In this document: positions 5,146 to 5,239 of the stretch, piece by piece
Numbering within the stretch: the first letter of the stretch is position 1
How the letters are laid out: each line of letters begins with the position of its first letter
Assembly: GCA_045658165.1 (NCBI GenBank)
Contig: JAZOUN010000005.1
Coordinates: 1-5,239 of the forward strand
From: UBA1081 sp045658165
GTDB lineage: Bacteria; Bacillota; Clostridia; Oscillospirales; Acutalibacteraceae
Direction: 5' to 3'
DNA length: 5,239 bases
Position numbers and translations under genes: made by a program
The notes under the pieces: model-generated
The model's input: the letters and a program-made list of their open reading frames with translations, nothing else
What the model was told of the DNA's origin: nothing
The model's database searches: none

Positions 5146-5239
5146 CGCTCCACTCTCCTCAGCAAATGCCGGCAAGGTAATTGTATATGTCATCACGACA
5201 GCCAGAAAAACAGACAATGTTTGTTTCAAGACTTTTTTC
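5146..5239. repeat. Second, artefactual copy of the insert at the window end
   Basis: Exact 94-base copy of 4962-5055, in the same orientation, running into the window edge. The 184-base offset equals 100 bases of insert plus 84 of adapter, so it should be masked. The minus-strand frame that opens at 5165 lies here and is not a real start. Confidence 0.95.

Noticed and set aside
4962..5239. Biological tandem duplication of a signal-peptide region
   Set aside because: The copies are identical and separated only by adapter sequence, and the duplicate begins exactly at the adapter border.

Overview
The window looks like part of a contig from a low-to-moderate-GC Gram-positive gut bacterium, most likely a clostridial Firmicute of the Ruminococcaceae/Oscillospirales type. 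This rests on the strong SD sites, the consensus TTGACA-17-TATAAT promoter, and a large secreted protein that combines a BspA-type leucine-rich repeat region with Cys-rich 'APTCxxxGFTTYxCxCGDxY' repeats typical of that group. The placement comes from pattern recognition, not a search.

Layout: (1) Bases 1-141 hold no gene but contain three short hairpins, two of them enclosed by a 12-bp inverted arm. (2) A perfect sigma-A-type promoter (142-170) drives a two-gene operon. It encodes a PLP-dependent threonine ammonia-lyase with one C-terminal ACT domain (205-1404) and a RidA enamine/imine deaminase (1418-1789). The pair is functionally linked: the lyase releases reactive enamine/imine intermediates and RidA hydrolyses such compounds. 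(3) Bases 1790-1892 separate two convergent transcription units and hold one intrinsic terminator for each strand. (4) The minus strand from 5057 down to 1893 encodes one secreted 1054-residue protein. It has a signal peptide, acidic N-terminal part, beta-rich middle, Ig/carboxypeptidase-regulatory-like module, BspA-like LRR module, three Cys-rich repeats, and a C-terminal tail with a hydrophobic segment between two Cys/His clusters.

(5) The right end (5062-5239) is not natural sequence. Bases 5062-5145 match the MGI/BGI (DNBSEQ) library adapters: a 42-base read-through adapter, a 10-base barcode-like segment, and the reverse complement of the 32-base partner adapter. After it, 5146-5239 is an exact 94-base copy of 4962-5055. 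The 184-base period equals a 100-base insert plus 84 bases of adapter, as expected from a circularised library molecule read around its join. The natural sequence therefore ends at about 5061, four bases upstream of the large gene's ATG. The in-frame extension of that gene to 5165 is an artefact, and its promoter and RBS are missing.

I found no evidence of a novel defence, mobile or RNA system. The most striking structure in the window is the technical chimera. The most interesting biology is the uncharacterised middle domain and the C-terminal tail of the large surface or secreted protein.
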